Positions 1-5,307 of a stretch of 11,439 nucleotides of DNA are shown in pieces; position 1 is the stretch's first letter, and the number at the start of each line of letters is the position of its first letter. The stretch comes from Dehalococcoidia bacterium (lineage in GTDB: Bacteria > Chloroflexota > Dehalococcoidia > GIF9 > AB-539-J10): NCBI GenBank assembly GCA_023229725.1, contig JALNYR010000077.1, forward strand, positions 1 to 11,439, read 5' to 3'. A program made the translations under genes and the position numbers. Below the pieces are notes generated by a model. That model did no database searches and was not told the DNA's origin. It saw nothing but the letters and a program-made list of their open reading frames with translations.

Positions 1-55
1 CAGCGAGCACAACCACACCAACGAGAGCAACGACCGTCATCAGCTTCCTGGTCAT
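1..55 (-). CDS. N-terminus of an exported protein (partial)
   Basis: Only the first 18 codons lie in the window; the gene continues past the left edge. The minus strand reads ATG at 55-53 and gives MTRKLMTVVALVGVVVLA. This has the shape of a Sec signal peptide or N-terminal membrane anchor: two basic residues, then an unbroken hydrophobic stretch. An AAGGAG ribosome binding site (bases 62-67) lies six bases before the start, which supports both the frame and the start. No cleavage site or lipobox cysteine is visible before the edge, so I cannot say whether the product is secreted, lipidated or anchored. The function is unknown. It is transcribed away from the HD-domain gene to its right. Confidence 0.55.
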   Translation of the reverse strand, partial: MTRKLMTVVALVGVVVLA

Positions 56-89
56 CAGTCACTCCTTCTACAGGGACCACTACCCGTGT

Positions 90-108
90 CGGAGCCGCAC
101 TGGCTCCG
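90..108 (-). repeat. Perfect stem-loop in the leader of the exported-protein gene
   Basis: CGGAGCC (90-96) and GGCTCCG (102-108) form a perfect 7-bp stem around the 5-base loop GCACT. It lies 35 bases upstream of the start codon at 55. If the TATCAT at 118-113 (minus strand) is the -10 box, transcription would begin near 106, placing this hairpin at the extreme 5' end of the mRNA. That position suits an mRNA-stabilising or regulatory leader rather than a terminator, since no T run follows on either strand. The role is inferred. Confidence 0.4.
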
Positions 109-112
109 GGAA

Positions 113-147
113 ATGATACGTCCGCGCGCCTGAACCATCACATGTGA
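113..147 (-). promoter_or_regulatory. Possible promoter and palindromic operator for the exported-protein gene
   Basis: On the minus strand, TATCAT (118-113) resembles a -10 box. No good -35 box stands 16-18 bp upstream of it. Instead the perfect 10-bp palindrome TCACATGTGA (138-147) is centred about 36 bp before the expected transcription start, where an activator or repressor could replace or block -35 contact. The palindrome is real; the regulatory reading is inference. Confidence 0.3.
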
Positions 148-343
148 GCCAAGAAACCGTGTCGGTCTCTGTGGCTCGGTCGGTGCAGAGACGCCACGTT
201 CGCGGATGCTGCGACGCTACCACAGGCCCTCCCGCGCTGTCCAACGGGGGCGAACGGCGGCCTCGCCCGGAGAGGTAACAGCACGGCCATCTGCAGGGAA
301 TGTGGTATTCTCGATTTCCTTCGTTTATGCTTATGTCCCACAG

Positions 344-1015
344 ATGACCGAGGGCCAGGTTCGGGCCATCGATTTCGCCGCGCGACGCTACGACTACGGG
401 CGCGGAGCTTTACACGCGCGGAAGGTCGCCGACCTCGCCGTCTCAATCTTCGACCAGCTCACGCACCTCGAACTCCTTCCCGGTTTCCCACCCACCGCAC
501 GAAACGTCTTGTTCGCCGCGTGCCTCGCACACGACGTGGGCCTCTCCGAAAAGGCGCGTGCCGACGCCGGCATCCTCCCCGCATGGGCCGCGACCTCAGG
601 CTACGAGACGTCGAGAGTGGTCGGCTTCCAGGCGCTGAGGATGTTGCTCGACAATCCTCCCCCCCCACTCGGACGCACCGATCTCTCCCGCGAAGACCGT
701 TGCGGCTTGCTCTACCTCATCCTCTGGGATGGAGAGGCGCCGCCCCACGAGGTCCCGGACGAGCCGCTTGTCTGCACCGACGCTCTCCGGACTCTTGCGG
801 CCATTGTGCGTTTGGCTGATTGCCTCGAGTTCCGCTGCAACTCACTCGTCAGCACGGTGCGCATTGTTGCGACGGAGTCCTCGGTCCGCATCATCGTGAA
901 CTCGATGGGCAAGGTAACCGAGGAGGTGGCCTGCGCCGCCTCGAACACCGCTCTGCTGGCCGCCAGCCTCAGGCGACGCATCGTCATCCAGGAGGTCGTC
1001 TCCAGCCACAACTAG
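344..1015 (+). CDS. Ppx/GppA-type HD-domain protein with incomplete metal site
   Basis: The 223-residue product resembles the C-terminal HD domain found in exopolyphosphatase/guanosine pentaphosphatase (Ppx/GppA) proteins and as stand-alone proteins. Visible matches are H24 in LHARKVADLAVSIFDQL, the H63-D64 pair in AHDVG, and the late helix AAIVRLADCLE (152-162). The family's second histidine cluster, normally a few residues after HD, is replaced by GYETSRVV. The later RYH-like segment reads LILWDGEAPP with no histidine. The metal site therefore looks incomplete, and the protein may bind a nucleotide or partner rather than hydrolyse phosphate. There is no N-terminal actin-like Ppx domain. I chose ATG 344 because the family-like helix begins soon after it; the upstream in-frame extension is arginine-rich and looks non-coding. 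No SD precedes 344, so a leaderless mRNA is possible. An 8-C run (659-666) encodes prolines without breaking the frame. Confidence 0.65.
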   Translation: MTEGQVRAIDFAARRYDYGRGALHARKVADLAVSIFDQLTHLELLPGFPPTARNVLFAACLAHDVGLSEKARADAGILPAWAATSGYETSRVVGFQALRMLLDNPPPPLGRTDLSREDRCGLLYLILWDGEAPPHEVPDEPLVCTDALRTLAAIVRLADCLEFRCNSLVSTVRIVATESSVRIIVNSMGKVTEEVACAASNTALLAASLRRRIVIQEVVSSHN

Positions 1016-1037
1016 GGCACACAGTCACCGCCCACCC

Positions 1038-1053
1038 CGCCGGCGCGCCGGCG
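1038..1053. repeat. 16-bp perfect palindrome after the HD gene
   Basis: CGCCGGCGCGCCGGCG is identical to its own reverse complement. It begins 22 bases after the HD-gene stop, inside the 203-bp gap before the nitroreductase gene. With no separate loop and no T run it is a poor intrinsic terminator. It could still cruciform, slow polymerase, or be chance in GC-rich DNA. The rest of the gap holds only a short GTGAG/CTCAC hairpin (1185-1198) and a weak promoter-like site. Confidence 0.35.
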
Positions 1054-1134
1054 CCACCTCTCCACGTCTCCACATACGACCGGCCGCCGGACACACCTTC
1101 CCCTGTTCTCCGCAGGCACGACCGGCACGAGTTC

Positions 1135-1143
1135 TGGTATCCT
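1135..1143 (+). promoter_or_regulatory. Weak extended -10 candidate for the nitroreductase-cutA transcript
   Basis: TGGTATCCT fits an extended -10 element (TG, one base, then TATCCT). It lies 76 bases before the nitroreductase start. No recognisable -35 box accompanies it, so this is only the best available candidate in the gap. Confidence 0.25.
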
Positions 1144-1218
1144 TGTCGGGTTCACATCCCGCACTCCGGCTCACCCGGACAACCGTGAGCCGTCTCACAC
1201 GACCCGGAAGGAGGACGC

Positions 1219-1806
1219 ATGAAGCTTCCCGAACTGCAGAGCACGTCAACGATGACTCTCGATGAGGCGCTGGCGAGGCGCCGCTCGATACGCTCCTACA
1301 AGAAGGAGCCCCTGACCCTCGGTGAGCTCGGCCGACTCCTCTGGGCAGCACAGGGCCGAACAGGCGCGCGGGACTTCCGCGCCGCTCCTTCGGCCGGCGC
1401 AACCTACCCCCTCGAAGCCTACGTCGTCGCCGGCGATGTGGCCGGCCTGGAGCCGGGACTGTACCATTACGACGGGTCTCAACACGAGTTGTCACTTGTA
1501 AAGTCCGGTGACTTGCGTGCCGAACTCTGTGCGGCAGCGCTCGACCAGCCGCCTGTCAAAGAGGCTGCCGTCGACCTGGTCCTGACGGCCGTCTACGAGC
1601 GCACAACGGACCGCTACGGCGAGCGCGGCAAGATGTACGTCCACATGGACGTCGGCCACGCGGCCGAGAACGTGCTGCTGCAGGCGACGGCGCTGGGACT
1701 CGGCGCGGTGCCGGCCGGCGCCTTCAGAACCCGCACCACCGGGTCGCTGCTGGGTCTCCCCGAGACGGAGGTCCCCCTCTACATCATCCCCATCGGGAGG
1801 GTGTAG
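1219..1806 (+). CDS. SagB-type nitroreductase-fold FMN oxidoreductase
   Basis: A 195-residue member of the nitroreductase superfamily, closest in pattern to the SagB/ThcOx branch. FMN-binding features are RRSIRSY (21-27), PSAGATYPLEAYVV (57-70), and the helix-loop DVGHAAENVLLQATALGLGAVPAGAF (144-169), ending in PIGRV. SagB proteins oxidise azolines to azoles in thiazole/oxazole-modified peptides, but many stand-alone relatives have no such role. No YcaO cyclase, E1-like partner or precursor peptide is visible here, so a general flavin-dependent reductase or dehydrogenase is more likely. There is no signal peptide, so it should be cytoplasmic. The start is firm: AAGGAGG (1208-1214) lies four bases before ATG. 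It is translationally linked to cutA, whose GTG start shares the last base of this gene's TAG. Confidence 0.85.
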   Translation: MKLPELQSTSTMTLDEALARRRSIRSYKKEPLTLGELGRLLWAAQGRTGARDFRAAPSAGATYPLEAYVVAGDVAGLEPGLYHYDGSQHELSLVKSGDLRAELCAAALDQPPVKEAAVDLVLTAVYERTTDRYGERGKMYVHMDVGHAAENVLLQATALGLGAVPAGAFRTRTTGSLLGLPETEVPLYIIPIGRV

Positions 1807-2156
1807 TGACTGCCGCGGAGGCCGTCGTCGTCCTCGTGACTACGGTGGGGCAGGAGGAGGCCGAAACGTTGTCGCACATTCTCCTGGGCGACCGCCTCTG
1901 CGCCTGCGTCACTATCCTGCCCCAGGCCACTTCCATCTTCCGCTGGCAGGGCAACATCGACGTCGCGCGCGAGTCGCTACTCGTCATCAAGACCACGCGG
2001 GAGGCTCTTCCCGCGCTCAGCGCGGCTATCAGACGGCATCACAGCTACCAGGTGCCGGAGATACTCGCACTTCCGGTCATCGGAGGCAGCGCCGAGTACC
2101 TCGACTGGCTCACCGCGGAGACGAAGCCACAGCCGGGCGAAGCCGCCGAGCGTTGA
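1806..2156 (+). CDS. cutA: Divalent-cation tolerance protein CutA
   Basis: A 116-residue CutA1-family protein, a small trimeric cytoplasmic protein with a ferredoxin-like fold linked to metal-ion tolerance. Its exact molecular role is unsettled. Matches to the family are VVVLVTTVGQEEAETLSHIL near the start, DRLCACVTILP (29-39), SIFRWQGNI (43-51), LLVIKTT (58-64) and HSYQVPEILALPV (79-91). The start is GTG at 1806, in the arrangement TAGTG, sharing one base with the upstream stop; GGGAGG (1795-1800) is its SD. This suggests translational coupling with the nitroreductase. The C-terminal tail after EYLDWL is short and low in complexity. The stop codon lies inside the -35 box of the next promoter. 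Confidence 0.92.
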   Translation: MTAAEAVVVLVTTVGQEEAETLSHILLGDRLCACVTILPQATSIFRWQGNIDVARESLLVIKTTREALPALSAAIRRHHSYQVPEILALPVIGGSAEYLDWLTAETKPQPGEAAER

Positions 2157-2181
2157 CGTAGCGAAACCGCCCACCTACACT
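2153..2181 (+). promoter_or_regulatory. Sigma-70-like promoter of the RraA-family gene
   Basis: TTGACG (2153-2158) and TACACT (2176-2181) are separated by exactly 17 bp, a near-consensus primary-sigma promoter. Transcription would start near 2188 and leave a leader of about 85 bases. That leader holds a possible CTCGG/CCGAG hairpin (2201-2219). The -35 box covers the cutA stop codon (2154-2156), so the promoter sits at the gene boundary and uncouples the catabolic genes from nitroreductase-cutA. Confidence 0.6.
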
Positions 2182-2272
2182 GTCTCTCGCCTGCCGGCGT
2201 CTCGGGATTCCGCACCGAGCCCGCGCGGCGCCGCTGTTGCCCGAAGTCTGGAACGGAAAGGAGTGCGTCACG

Positions 2273-2938
2273 ATGAAGTTCAAGACAGAGAAAGAGCTGT
2301 TCGACATGATGGAACAGAAGCTCTACACGTCCGTGGTATCGGATGTCGTGGACAAGCTGGGGTACCGGAGCCAGGCGATGCGCGCCGGCATCAACCCGAT
2401 GTGGCCCGGAGCGGTCGTCGCGGGCAGGGCGCACACCGTCCTCAGCGTGGATATCTATGAGATTAAGGAGAACCCGTACGAGAAGGAGATTGCCGCCGTC
2501 GACACGCTCAAGCCGAACGACGTCCTCGTCGGCGGCACCAACTGCTCGACGCACACGGCGCTCTGGGGTGAGCTGCTCTCCACGGCCTCGCGCGCCCGCG
2601 GCGCCAGGGGCGCCATCATCGACGGCTACACGCGCGACGTTGTCCGCATCTCCGAGATGCGGTTCCCGGTCTTCGCCACCGGCACGCGGCCCCTCGACTC
2701 GACGGGCCGGAGCATCGTCCTCGAGGTCGGCCGACCCGTCATGTGCGGCGACGTGCTTGTCCACGAGGGCGACATCGTCATGGCGGACATCGACGGCGTC
2801 ATCGTCATCCCGAGGGAAATCGAAGAGCGGGCCATCGACATGGCCTTCGAGAAGGCCAGCGCGGAAGACACCGTCCGCAACGAACTCCTGAGGGGAGCGC
2901 TCCTCGGGGACGTGTACAGGAAGTACGGCGTGCTGTAG
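2273..2938 (+). CDS. RraA-family (HMG/CHA aldolase-like) protein
   Basis: A 221-residue RraA-fold protein. The family includes the metal-dependent 4-hydroxy-4-methyl-2-oxoglutarate / 4-carboxy-4-hydroxy-2-oxoadipate aldolases, which also decarboxylate oxaloacetate, and the RNase E inhibitor RraA. Visible features are SDVVDKLG (23-30), GTNCSTHTALWGELLS (88-103), and IIDGYTRDVVRI (115-126) with the substrate- and metal-binding pair R121-D122, then FPVFATGTRP (131-140) and ADIDGVIVIP (171-180). The third residue after the Asp is R, not the acidic residue described for the characterised aldolases, so the substrate may differ. A lyase or decarboxylase role in carbon catabolism is favoured over RNase E inhibition because an enolase-superfamily dehydratase follows and no RNase E is seen. 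AAAGGAG (2257-2263) lies nine bases before ATG 2273 and fixes the start; an in-frame TTG at 2237 has no such support. Confidence 0.85.
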   Translation: MKFKTEKELFDMMEQKLYTSVVSDVVDKLGYRSQAMRAGINPMWPGAVVAGRAHTVLSVDIYEIKENPYEKEIAAVDTLKPNDVLVGGTNCSTHTALWGELLSTASRARGARGAIIDGYTRDVVRISEMRFPVFATGTRPLDSTGRSIVLEVGRPVMCGDVLVHEGDIVMADIDGVIVIPREIEERAIDMAFEKASAEDTVRNELLRGALLGDVYRKYGVL

Positions 2939-2945
2939 CAACGAA

Positions 2946-2975
2946 GGGGCCCGTAGATGGGCCCCCTCGCGTTTT
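2946..2975 (+). terminator. GC hairpin with short T run after the RraA-family gene
   Basis: GGGGCCC (2946-2952) pairs perfectly with GGGCCCC (2959-2965) around the loop GTAGAT, followed by CTCGCG and TTTT (2972-2975). The stem is strong, but the T run is short and offset by six bases. It could be a leaky terminator or a processing/stability element that lowers expression of the downstream enolase-superfamily gene. The gap to that gene is only 58 bases. Confidence 0.55.
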
Positions 2976-2996
2976 CGGCTCAGAAGGAGGGAGAAG

Positions 2997-4118
2997 GTGA
3001 AGATAACGCGCGTGGAAGCCATCGAGCTTCGGCTGCCCGAAGACCAGGTCGAGGACAAGTGCTCGTCCGGCCAGGATGCGCTCATCATCAAGGTGCACAC
3101 CGACGAGGGCATCACCGGCATCGGAGAGGTGGACTCGTGTCCCCGGGTGTCAAAGGCGGTCGTGGAGGCGCCCTTCTGCCATTCGGTCACCTCGGGCCTC
3201 TCCCGCCTGCTCGTGGGGGAGAACCCGCTTGACATCCGCGTCCTCTGGGAGAAGCAGTACCAGTCGACCTTCTACTACGGCCGCCGCGGCCCCGTCATCC
3301 ACACCATGGGCGGCGTCGATATGGCGCTGTGGGACATCGCCGGCAAGTACTACGGCAAACCCATCTACCAGCTCCTCGGCGGCGCCTTCCAGAAGAGGGT
3401 GCGCGCCTACGCCAGTATCCTCTTCGGCCATGACGGCAACGAGACCGCCGAGATAGGCCGCAAGTGGGTAGACAGGGGCTTCACCGCTGTCAAGTTCGGC
3501 TGGGCGCCGATGGGGCAGAGCGAGAAGGTGGACATCGATCTCGTCGACGGCGCGCGGCGTGGCGTCGGACCGAAGAACGATGTGCTCATCGACGCCGGCT
3601 GCTGCTGGGACACGATGACCGCGATACGGCGCGCACGCCAGTTCGAGGAGTTCGGCATCCTCTGGCTCGAGGAGCCCCTGCAGCAAGACAACCTGGAAGG
3701 CTACATGAGGCTCAGCACCGTCTCCAGGATACCCATCGCGGCAGGAGAGGGTGATGCCGGCCGCTTCGCCTGGACGGACCTCATCGACCGCGGCGGTATC
3801 CACATCGCTCAGATAGACCTCGCCCGAAACGGGTTCACAGAGGCGATGCGCGTCGCCGACCACGTCGAGGACAAGAGCATGCGGGTCGTGAACCACTTCT
3901 ACACCACCGGCGTCAACCTTGCGGCCGGTCTGCACTTCCTTGCCGCGCGCAAGTCGACGTTTATCCTCGAGTACTGCGTCGAGGAGACGCCTCTCCGCTG
4001 GAACGTCACAAAGCAGAAGATGGAGATAGACGCCGAAGGTTACGTCCATGTCCCCGAGGGACCCGGCCTCGGCATCGACCTCGACGAGGATACCATCGAC
4101 CGGTTCCGCGTTGCCTGA
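2997..4118 (+). CDS. Mandelate racemase/muconate-lactonizing-type enolase-superfamily enzyme
   Basis: This 373-residue protein has the two enolase-superfamily domains: an N-terminal capping domain (about 1-125, with GGVDMALWDIAGKYYGKPIYQLLGG) and a TIM barrel. The expected metal ligands are visible: D199 (LIDAG), E225 or E226 (LEEP) and E251 (AAGE). K166 on the second barrel strand is a likely base, and D274 (QIDLAR) with H300 (VVNHFY) would form the Asp-His dyad typical of the mandelate racemase subgroup. Such enzymes abstract the proton alpha to a carboxylate; most with this dyad dehydrate sugar acids to 2-keto-3-deoxy acids. Two departures are KFG instead of KxK, and DAG instead of the common DxN. 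The substrate cannot be named. The start is GTG 2997, with AAGGAGG (2984-2990) six bases upstream. It follows the RraA-family gene and probably acts in the same pathway. Confidence 0.9.
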   Translation: MKITRVEAIELRLPEDQVEDKCSSGQDALIIKVHTDEGITGIGEVDSCPRVSKAVVEAPFCHSVTSGLSRLLVGENPLDIRVLWEKQYQSTFYYGRRGPVIHTMGGVDMALWDIAGKYYGKPIYQLLGGAFQKRVRAYASILFGHDGNETAEIGRKWVDRGFTAVKFGWAPMGQSEKVDIDLVDGARRGVGPKNDVLIDAGCCWDTMTAIRRARQFEEFGILWLEEPLQQDNLEGYMRLSTVSRIPIAAGEGDAGRFAWTDLIDRGGIHIAQIDLARNGFTEAMRVADHVEDKSMRVVNHFYTTGVNLAAGLHFLAARKSTFILEYCVEETPLRWNVTKQKMEIDAEGYVHVPEGPGLGIDLDEDTIDRFRVA

Positions 4119-4134
4119 CACCTCGGGCAACAGA

Positions 4135-4166
4135 AGGGGGCGCTCGCGGCGATGCGGGCGCCCCCT
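4135..4166. terminator. GC-rich hairpin between convergent genes
   Basis: AGGGGGCGC (4135-4143) pairs perfectly with GCGCCCCCT (4158-4166) around a 14-base loop. It stands between the enolase-superfamily stop (4118, plus) and the cyclotransferase-fold stop (4187, minus), so it could serve both directions. Neither side has a real T tract; the minus-strand side has only TTCTGTT. Termination is therefore plausible but not certain. Confidence 0.5.
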
Positions 4167-4186
4167 GTCACACACGTGCTCGAGCC

Positions 4187-4588
4187 CTACACCAGGCCCC
4201 ACTCGCGGTACCCCTCGCGCAGGGGAACCAGGTATTCCTGCGACGGCGGCGCCTCCGCCGCTCTACCCTTCTTGAAGTACGTCACCGCCTCCACCGCATC
4301 CCCGAGGTCGTTGAATACGATGACATTCATCCGGTCGCTGTCGACAGGATACCCCTCGCTACGGTCGAGCGCACGCAGGCACCGGTCATCTATCTCGTAG
4401 ACGCCGCCGGGAACCTGCTCTCCCTTCTGCAGGCGAATCGTCGCGGTCCCTCCCGGGCGACTGCGCGAGCCAACGGTGAAGACGAGCGTATGGTTCGGCA
4501 AGCGCGCACTGAACAGCCGCTTCGCCTCCGGACAGCGTTGCTGCATCTCCCGCCTGCTCAGGTTGGAGGCGTAGGCAAAGTACTTCAT
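4187..4588 (-). CDS. Gamma-glutamylcyclotransferase (AIG2-like) family protein
   Basis: A 133-residue protein of the GGCT/AIG2-like fold. It opens with MKYFAYASNLS, the family's YFAYGSN substrate-binding loop with Ala in place of Gly, followed by a conserved-looking RCPEA (18-22). GGTATIRL (46-53), VPGGVYEID (59-67) and LDRSEGYP (74-81) follow; E78 is the expected catalytic acid. Relatives release 5-oxoproline from gamma-glutamyl amines or peptides, but many bacterial members are uncharacterised. ATG at 4588 is chosen because the fold's first strand begins there and a weak GAGGGG lies upstream; a longer frame back to 4630 adds only non-family residues. It sits 64 bases downstream of the GYD-domain gene on the same strand and may be co-transcribed with it. 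Confidence 0.8.
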   Translation of the reverse strand: MKYFAYASNLSRREMQQRCPEAKRLFSARLPNHTLVFTVGSRSRPGGTATIRLQKGEQVPGGVYEIDDRCLRALDRSEGYPVDSDRMNVIVFNDLGDAVEAVTYFKKGRAAEAPPSQEYLVPLREGYREWGLV

Positions 4589-4652
4589 CCCGCGCCCCTC
4601 GCGGCATACGTCACGGAGAAGGCCTCCCACTCTCCCGCGCCATCGGCGCTCA

Positions 4653-4952
4653 TCAGCACCCGAGTTTCTCCGTCAGCTCGGCGAACTCCGCCATGGGGAT
4701 GACGGACCACGTCTCGGTCTGGATGCCGGGGTCAAGGTACGAGATGGCCAGCGGCACGCTCGCTGCCTTCTCTTGGTCGGGCGCCTCATAGACAAACGCC
4801 ATGTCGTAAGGACCGAGGATACCGTACGACCCGGTGAGCTTGACGCCCAGGCCCTCGATACGCTTCGCGCTGTCTTGCCACTCTCTGCAGAAGTTCGCTA
4901 TCCCCCGCGCCTCCTGGTGAGTGAACCGCACCATCGTCATGTACATTGCCAT
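4653..4952 (-). CDS. GYD-domain protein
   Basis: A 99-residue cytoplasmic protein of the small GYD family, named for a G-x-Y-D motif, here GPYD (47-50) within GSYGILGPYDMAFVYEAPD. The start MAMYMTMVRFTHQEARGI and the later AISYLDPGIQTETWSVIP fit the family's alternating strand and helix pattern (ferredoxin-like fold, about 95-105 residues). No biochemical role is established for the family that I know of. The start is well supported: GAGGAGG on the minus strand (bases 4961-4967) lies eight bases before ATG 4952. The 129-bp region upstream holds only a weak TTGAAA-like box and a small hairpin, so the promoter is not clear. Confidence 0.85.
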   Translation of the reverse strand: MAMYMTMVRFTHQEARGIANFCREWQDSAKRIEGLGVKLTGSYGILGPYDMAFVYEAPDQEKAASVPLAISYLDPGIQTETWSVIPMAEFAELTEKLGC

Positions 4953-5081
4953 CGCAACAACCTCCTCACTCCACCCTCATCCCTCTGCGTAACACAGGGG
5001 ACTCCCGATTTCAAACGCATCGCTCCGCCAGGCCCCTGCGGGCACGCAGTTCGAGCGTCCGATTGACGACGGAGTCGCGCC

Positions 5082-5222
5082 CTACCGGAGGAAGATGGCA
5101 ATCAAGCCGACGACGATGAGGTAGATGCCGACGAGGTAGTTGAGTATCTTGGGGAAGATGAGAACGATGATTCCGAACACGAGGCTCGCTATGCCGAAGA
5201 TGAGTCCCATGCCGCCGATCAT
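5082..5222 (-). CDS. 46-residue membrane protein (DUF3096-like)
   Basis: The minus strand encodes 46 residues starting MIGGMGLIFGIASLVFGI and ending VVGLIAIFLR. Almost the whole length is hydrophobic: two short membrane helices (about 6-23 and 29-45) flank a FPKILNY turn carrying the only internal charge. The pattern, with IFPKILNYLVGIYLIVVG, matches the tiny DUF3096 membrane family as I remember it. A strong AGGAGGAGG (bases 5227-5235) lies four bases before ATG 5222, which makes a real gene very likely despite the length. No function is known. It lies 85 bases downstream of the ROK-kinase stop on the same strand and appears to have its own promoter. Confidence 0.82.
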   Translation of the reverse strand: MIGGMGLIFGIASLVFGIIVLIFPKILNYLVGIYLIVVGLIAIFLR

Positions 5223-5254
5223 GTCGCCTCCTCCTGTGTGCGCGTCCTGTCGCT

Positions 5255-5263
5255 ATTGTGCCA
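5255..5263 (-). promoter_or_regulatory. Possible extended -10 promoter of the small membrane-protein gene
   Basis: On the minus strand, TGGCACAAT is an extended -10 element (TG, one base, then CACAAT, four of six consensus bases). Transcription would start near 5248, giving a leader of about 26 bases that contains the strong SD. There is no convincing -35 box. Confidence 0.35.
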
Positions 5264-5307
5264 GAACCGTCCTGAGTCCACCATCAACGGTCCAGCCGAC
5301 CTGGTGC

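Noticed and set aside
206..343. N-terminal extension of the HD-domain protein
   Set aside because: The added 46 residues are arginine-rich and unlike the family, no SD precedes base 206, and ATG 344 gives a compact domain.
659..666. Run of eight C in the HD gene as a phase-variable or frameshift site
   Set aside because: The frame is intact through it and the conserved RLADCLE helix follows in the same frame. One sequence cannot show variation.
2237..2272. TTG start giving 12 extra residues on the RraA-family protein
   Set aside because: ATG 2273 has a well-placed AAAGGAG, which the longer version would bury in coding sequence.
2045..3235. A 396-codon open frame on the minus strand
   Set aside because: It crosses cutA, the RraA-family gene, a hairpin and the start of the enolase-superfamily gene on the opposite strand, all of which are well supported by motifs and SD sites.
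3150..4202. A 350-codon open frame on the minus strand
   Set aside because: It is a shadow of the enolase-superfamily gene, whose metal ligands and catalytic dyad are intact.
4589..4630. Longer start for the cyclotransferase-fold protein
   Set aside because: The family begins at the KYFAYASN strand. The 14 extra residues have no family match.
4986..5014. TTGAAA-17 bp-TACGCA on the minus strand as promoter of the GYD-domain gene
   Set aside because: The -35 box is fair, but the -10 box matches consensus at only two positions and lacks the key final T.
5036..5049. CTGCG-GGCA-CGCAG hairpin after the small membrane-protein gene
   Set aside because: The stem is only five base pairs with no T run, so calling it a terminator is not justified.
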